This document shows positions 62,597 to 64,000 of a DNA stretch of 64,000 nucleotides, piece after piece. The position numbers and the translations under genes are program-made. Source of the stretch: Streptomyces sp. Root1304 (GTDB taxonomy: Bacteria > Actinomycetota > Actinomycetes > Streptomycetales > Streptomycetaceae); assembly GCF_001426405.1 (NCBI RefSeq), contig NZ_LMEP01000012.1, positions 1,254,707 through 1,318,706 on the forward strand. Reading direction: 5' to 3'. Positions within the stretch are counted from its first letter, which is position 1. Each line of letters starts with the position of its first letter. A model generated the notes under the pieces. It made no database searches. It was not told where the DNA came from and was given only the letters and a program-made list of their open reading frames with translations.

Positions 62597-62839
62597 GTGA
62601 AGAACCTCAAGAAGGCCGCCGCCGTCACCATCGTCGCGGGCGGCATCCTCGCCGCCGGTGCGGGTGCCGCCTCCGCCCACGGCGCCGAGGCCACGGGCAA
62701 GGCCCTCAACTCGCCGGGCGTCGCGTCCGGCAACCTGGTGCAGGTCCCGGTCCACGTCCCCGTGAACGTCTCCGGCAACACGGTCAACGTGATCGGCCTG
62801 CTCAACCCGGCCTTCGGCAACGGCGCCGTCAACGGCTGA
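62597..62839 (+). CDS. chpE: Short chaplin ChpE-like hydrophobic surface protein
   Basis: An 80-aa secreted protein. The signal peptide (VKNLKKAAAVTIVAGGILAA) is cut near ASA-HG. The single chaplin domain has GVASGNLVQVPVHVPVNVSGN and TVNVIGLLNPAFGN. Chaplins form amyloid fibrils on aerial hyphae and spores and lower surface tension. The usual Cys pair is replaced (NVSGN and GNGAVNG), as in ChpE of S. coelicolor, so no disulfide can form. GTG 62597 has AGGAGGAC 8 nt upstream. It lies just after a two-component pair and has its own hairpin terminator. Confidence 0.93.
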   Translation: MKNLKKAAAVTIVAGGILAAGAGAASAHGAEATGKALNSPGVASGNLVQVPVHVPVNVSGNTVNVIGLLNPAFGNGAVNG

Positions 62840-62853
62840 GCCACCGCAGGACC

Positions 62854-62889
62854 GACCGGCCCCCGGGACGATCCCCCCGGGGGCCGGTC
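62854..62889 (+). terminator. Hairpin terminator after chpE
   Basis: GACCGGCCCCCGGG and CCCGGGGGCCGGTC pair perfectly (14 bp) around an 8-nt loop, followed by TCCTCTCTC. Confidence 0.9.
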
Positions 62890-63002
62890 TCCTCTCTCGA
62901 CGCGGTCCTCGCACCGCTCGGCGCCGGGCGCCTCCCGGGCTTCGGGTCCGCTGCGCCGGACTCCGTCCGTCGGATCAGGGCGGGTGTGTCGGGGCGAGGG
63001 GT

Positions 63003-63794
63003 TCAGAACCCCGGTTCCCGTTCCCTCTCCTCCACGTACGCGTTGTACGCGGCGACCTGCGCCCGCCGAGCCACCCGCTCCACCGGTCGCAGCGCATCAC
63101 CCCGCGCCGCCATTTCCGACGCGCTCACCGCGCCCCCGTGGCCGTGGTCGTACGCCAGGTCCACCAGGAGTCCCACCCGCTGCGCCAGCTCCAGGACCCG
63201 CACCGCACGCGGCGGGTACCCGGGGGCCAGGACCTCGCGCCCCACCTCCGCCCGCGCCCGGTACGCCTCCCGTGCCGCGTCCGCCGCCGGGCCCGAGGCC
63301 GCGACGTCCAGCCGGGTCAGCACCGACGTCGCGTCCCGCAGCGCCTCCGCGAGTTCCCGCTCCGCCTCGCCGAGCGAGGGCACATCCGCCGGCGGCGCCT
63401 CTCGTACCGCCAGGCAGCGCCAGACCACCTCCACGTGGACGTCGCCCGCGGGCCCCGCCTCCGAGACCTCGGGCACCAGCCCGTACGGCGCGCCGAAGCC
63501 CACCACCGCCTCCTCCGCCTCCAACGCGCGCGCGTTGAAGTCCGGCGGCCCGCTCAGCCCCAGCGGATGACCCGGCGCGGGCAGCGCCACCCGCCACCCG
63601 GTCACACCGAGCCGCCGCAGCCGGCCGAGCGCCAGCGTCAGCCCCACCGGCCGCGCCTCACCCGGCAGCCCCTCCACGCGGTGCACCGCGTCCTCCCCGA
63701 CAATGGCCAGCGCCGCCTCGTCCGGCGACACCGCCCCGGCCAGCAGGGCATTGCCCCAGGCGGCCAGACGTCCTGAGCGTGGTTCCGAAAGCAT
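63003..63794 (-). CDS. Conserved hypothetical streptomycete protein
   Basis: A 263-aa soluble protein with no signal peptide. The opening RLAAWGNALLAGAVSPDEAALAIVGEDAVHRV and the segment GVTGWRVALPAPGHPLGLSGPPDFN look well structured. FGAPYGLVPEVSEAGPAGDVHVEVVWRC follows, then a helical C-terminal half ending EEREREPGF. I do not recognise a characterised family. ATG 63794 is the start. It is convergent with chpE and divergent from a gene that starts beyond the window. Confidence 0.72.
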   Translation of the reverse strand: MLSEPRSGRLAAWGNALLAGAVSPDEAALAIVGEDAVHRVEGLPGEARPVGLTLALGRLRRLGVTGWRVALPAPGHPLGLSGPPDFNARALEAEEAVVGFGAPYGLVPEVSEAGPAGDVHVEVVWRCLAVREAPPADVPSLGEAERELAEALRDATSVLTRLDVAASGPAADAAREAYRARAEVGREVLAPGYPPRAVRVLELAQRVGLLVDLAYDHGHGGAVSASEMAARGDALRPVERVARRAQVAAYNAYVEEREREPGF

Positions 63795-64000
63795 CCCCCA
63801 AGACTAGGGCGCCCCCGATGGCGCGAAGGAAGCCCTAGGGCTGTCATCACCCTCGGGGCCGCCCTCCGGGCAACGACGGGAGTGCGACGACAGGCCCTAG
63901 GGACCGGCCCGGTCCGTCGATAACGTAGGTTTTCCCCTGGACGCCGCGCCCACCGGCGCAAGGCGACGACTCGACTCGACCGCAAGGGGAGACAACGCGC
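63795..64000 (+). promoter_or_regulatory. Promoter/leader of a plus-strand gene beyond the window
   Basis: About 200 bp. Two CCCTAGGG palindromes lie at 63833 and 63895, the first extended to AGCCCTAGGGCT. CTAG is rare in this genome. GATAACGTAGG near 63919 could hold a -10 element. AAGGGGAGAC at the very end is a ribosome site, so a start codon should follow within a few bases of the window edge. Confidence 0.5.

Noticed and set aside
1..64000. CRISPR arrays, tRNA/rRNA genes, insertion sequences, integrases and prophage genes
   Set aside because: I looked for regularly spaced repeats, transposase or integrase products and tRNA-like clover-leaf sequences with CCA-adjacent T-arms and found none convincing.

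Overview
The window is high-GC, densely coding DNA with GTG and TTG starts, frequent ATGA/GTGA start-stop overlaps and long GC-rich hairpin terminators. It carries a chaplin, a LAxTG sortase substrate, a Gbn-type HTH protein and an InhA-type FabI. This is what the core chromosome of a Streptomyces looks like. I see no rRNA, tRNA, CRISPR, insertion sequence, integrase or phage gene. The gene order resembles, from memory, the S. coelicolor region from about SCO1860 down to SCO1800.

Layout. 1-2.4 kb: a truncated Ntn-hydrolase acylase on the minus strand behind a near-perfect iron box, then a LAETG cell-wall protein. 2.6-11.7 kb: late cobalamin synthesis genes on the minus strand (cobD, cobQ, cobaltochelatase-like D/I fusion, cobO, cobB, then a cobE-cobC open frame) behind a cobalamin riboswitch, with a ZIP metal permease inserted on the plus strand. 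11.8-13.4 kb: a PiT phosphate permease with a small membrane partner behind two PHO-box repeats. 13.6-21.2 kb: a hydrolase-like protein without a nucleophile Ser, a hypothetical, a VOC protein, a zinc peptidase, an ABC-F protein with a possible leaderless leader peptide, Gbn and a crotonase. 21.2-24.3 kb: an Asp23/AmaP envelope cluster. 24.4-29.8 kb: SDR, GH15 enzyme, SURF1, a Cys-rich metal-binding protein, a DnaQ-BRCT exonuclease and a TetR regulator.

29.9-34.2 kb: an operon of an acetoacetate-decarboxylase-like enzyme, an SDR and two amidohydrolases, divergent from the TetR gene and with a 15-bp palindrome between them. 35.0-37.6 kb: a compact run encoding an alkylglycerol-monooxygenase-like membrane hydroxylase, a YhhN (lysoplasmalogenase-family) protein and a zinc alcohol dehydrogenase. 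I propose this as an ether-lipid cleavage module and regard it as the best candidate for an undescribed system here. 37.7-46.7 kb: a circularly permuted CoA-transferase, a secreted subtilisin, DUF485-ActP acetate uptake, moaA, small proteins and tyrS. 46.7-51.4 kb: a TldD/PmbA pair whose junction carries an 86-bp duplication, then fabG-fabI. 51.6-56.5 kb: secreted protein, GntR regulator, CynX-type MFS with a 38-aa membrane protein, SixA phosphatase and serB. 56.8-63.8 kb: an FHA-ABC transporter, a Lys/Ala-repeat transglycosylase, a GAF histidine kinase-NarL regulator pair, chpE and a hypothetical. The window ends in the leader of a plus-strand gene.

Regulatory signals link neighbouring genes to metals and nutrients: an iron box (acylase), B12 riboswitch (cob operon), PHO box (PiT), and candidate TetR and GntR operators. 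All similarity statements come from reading sequence and family knowledge; no searches were run.
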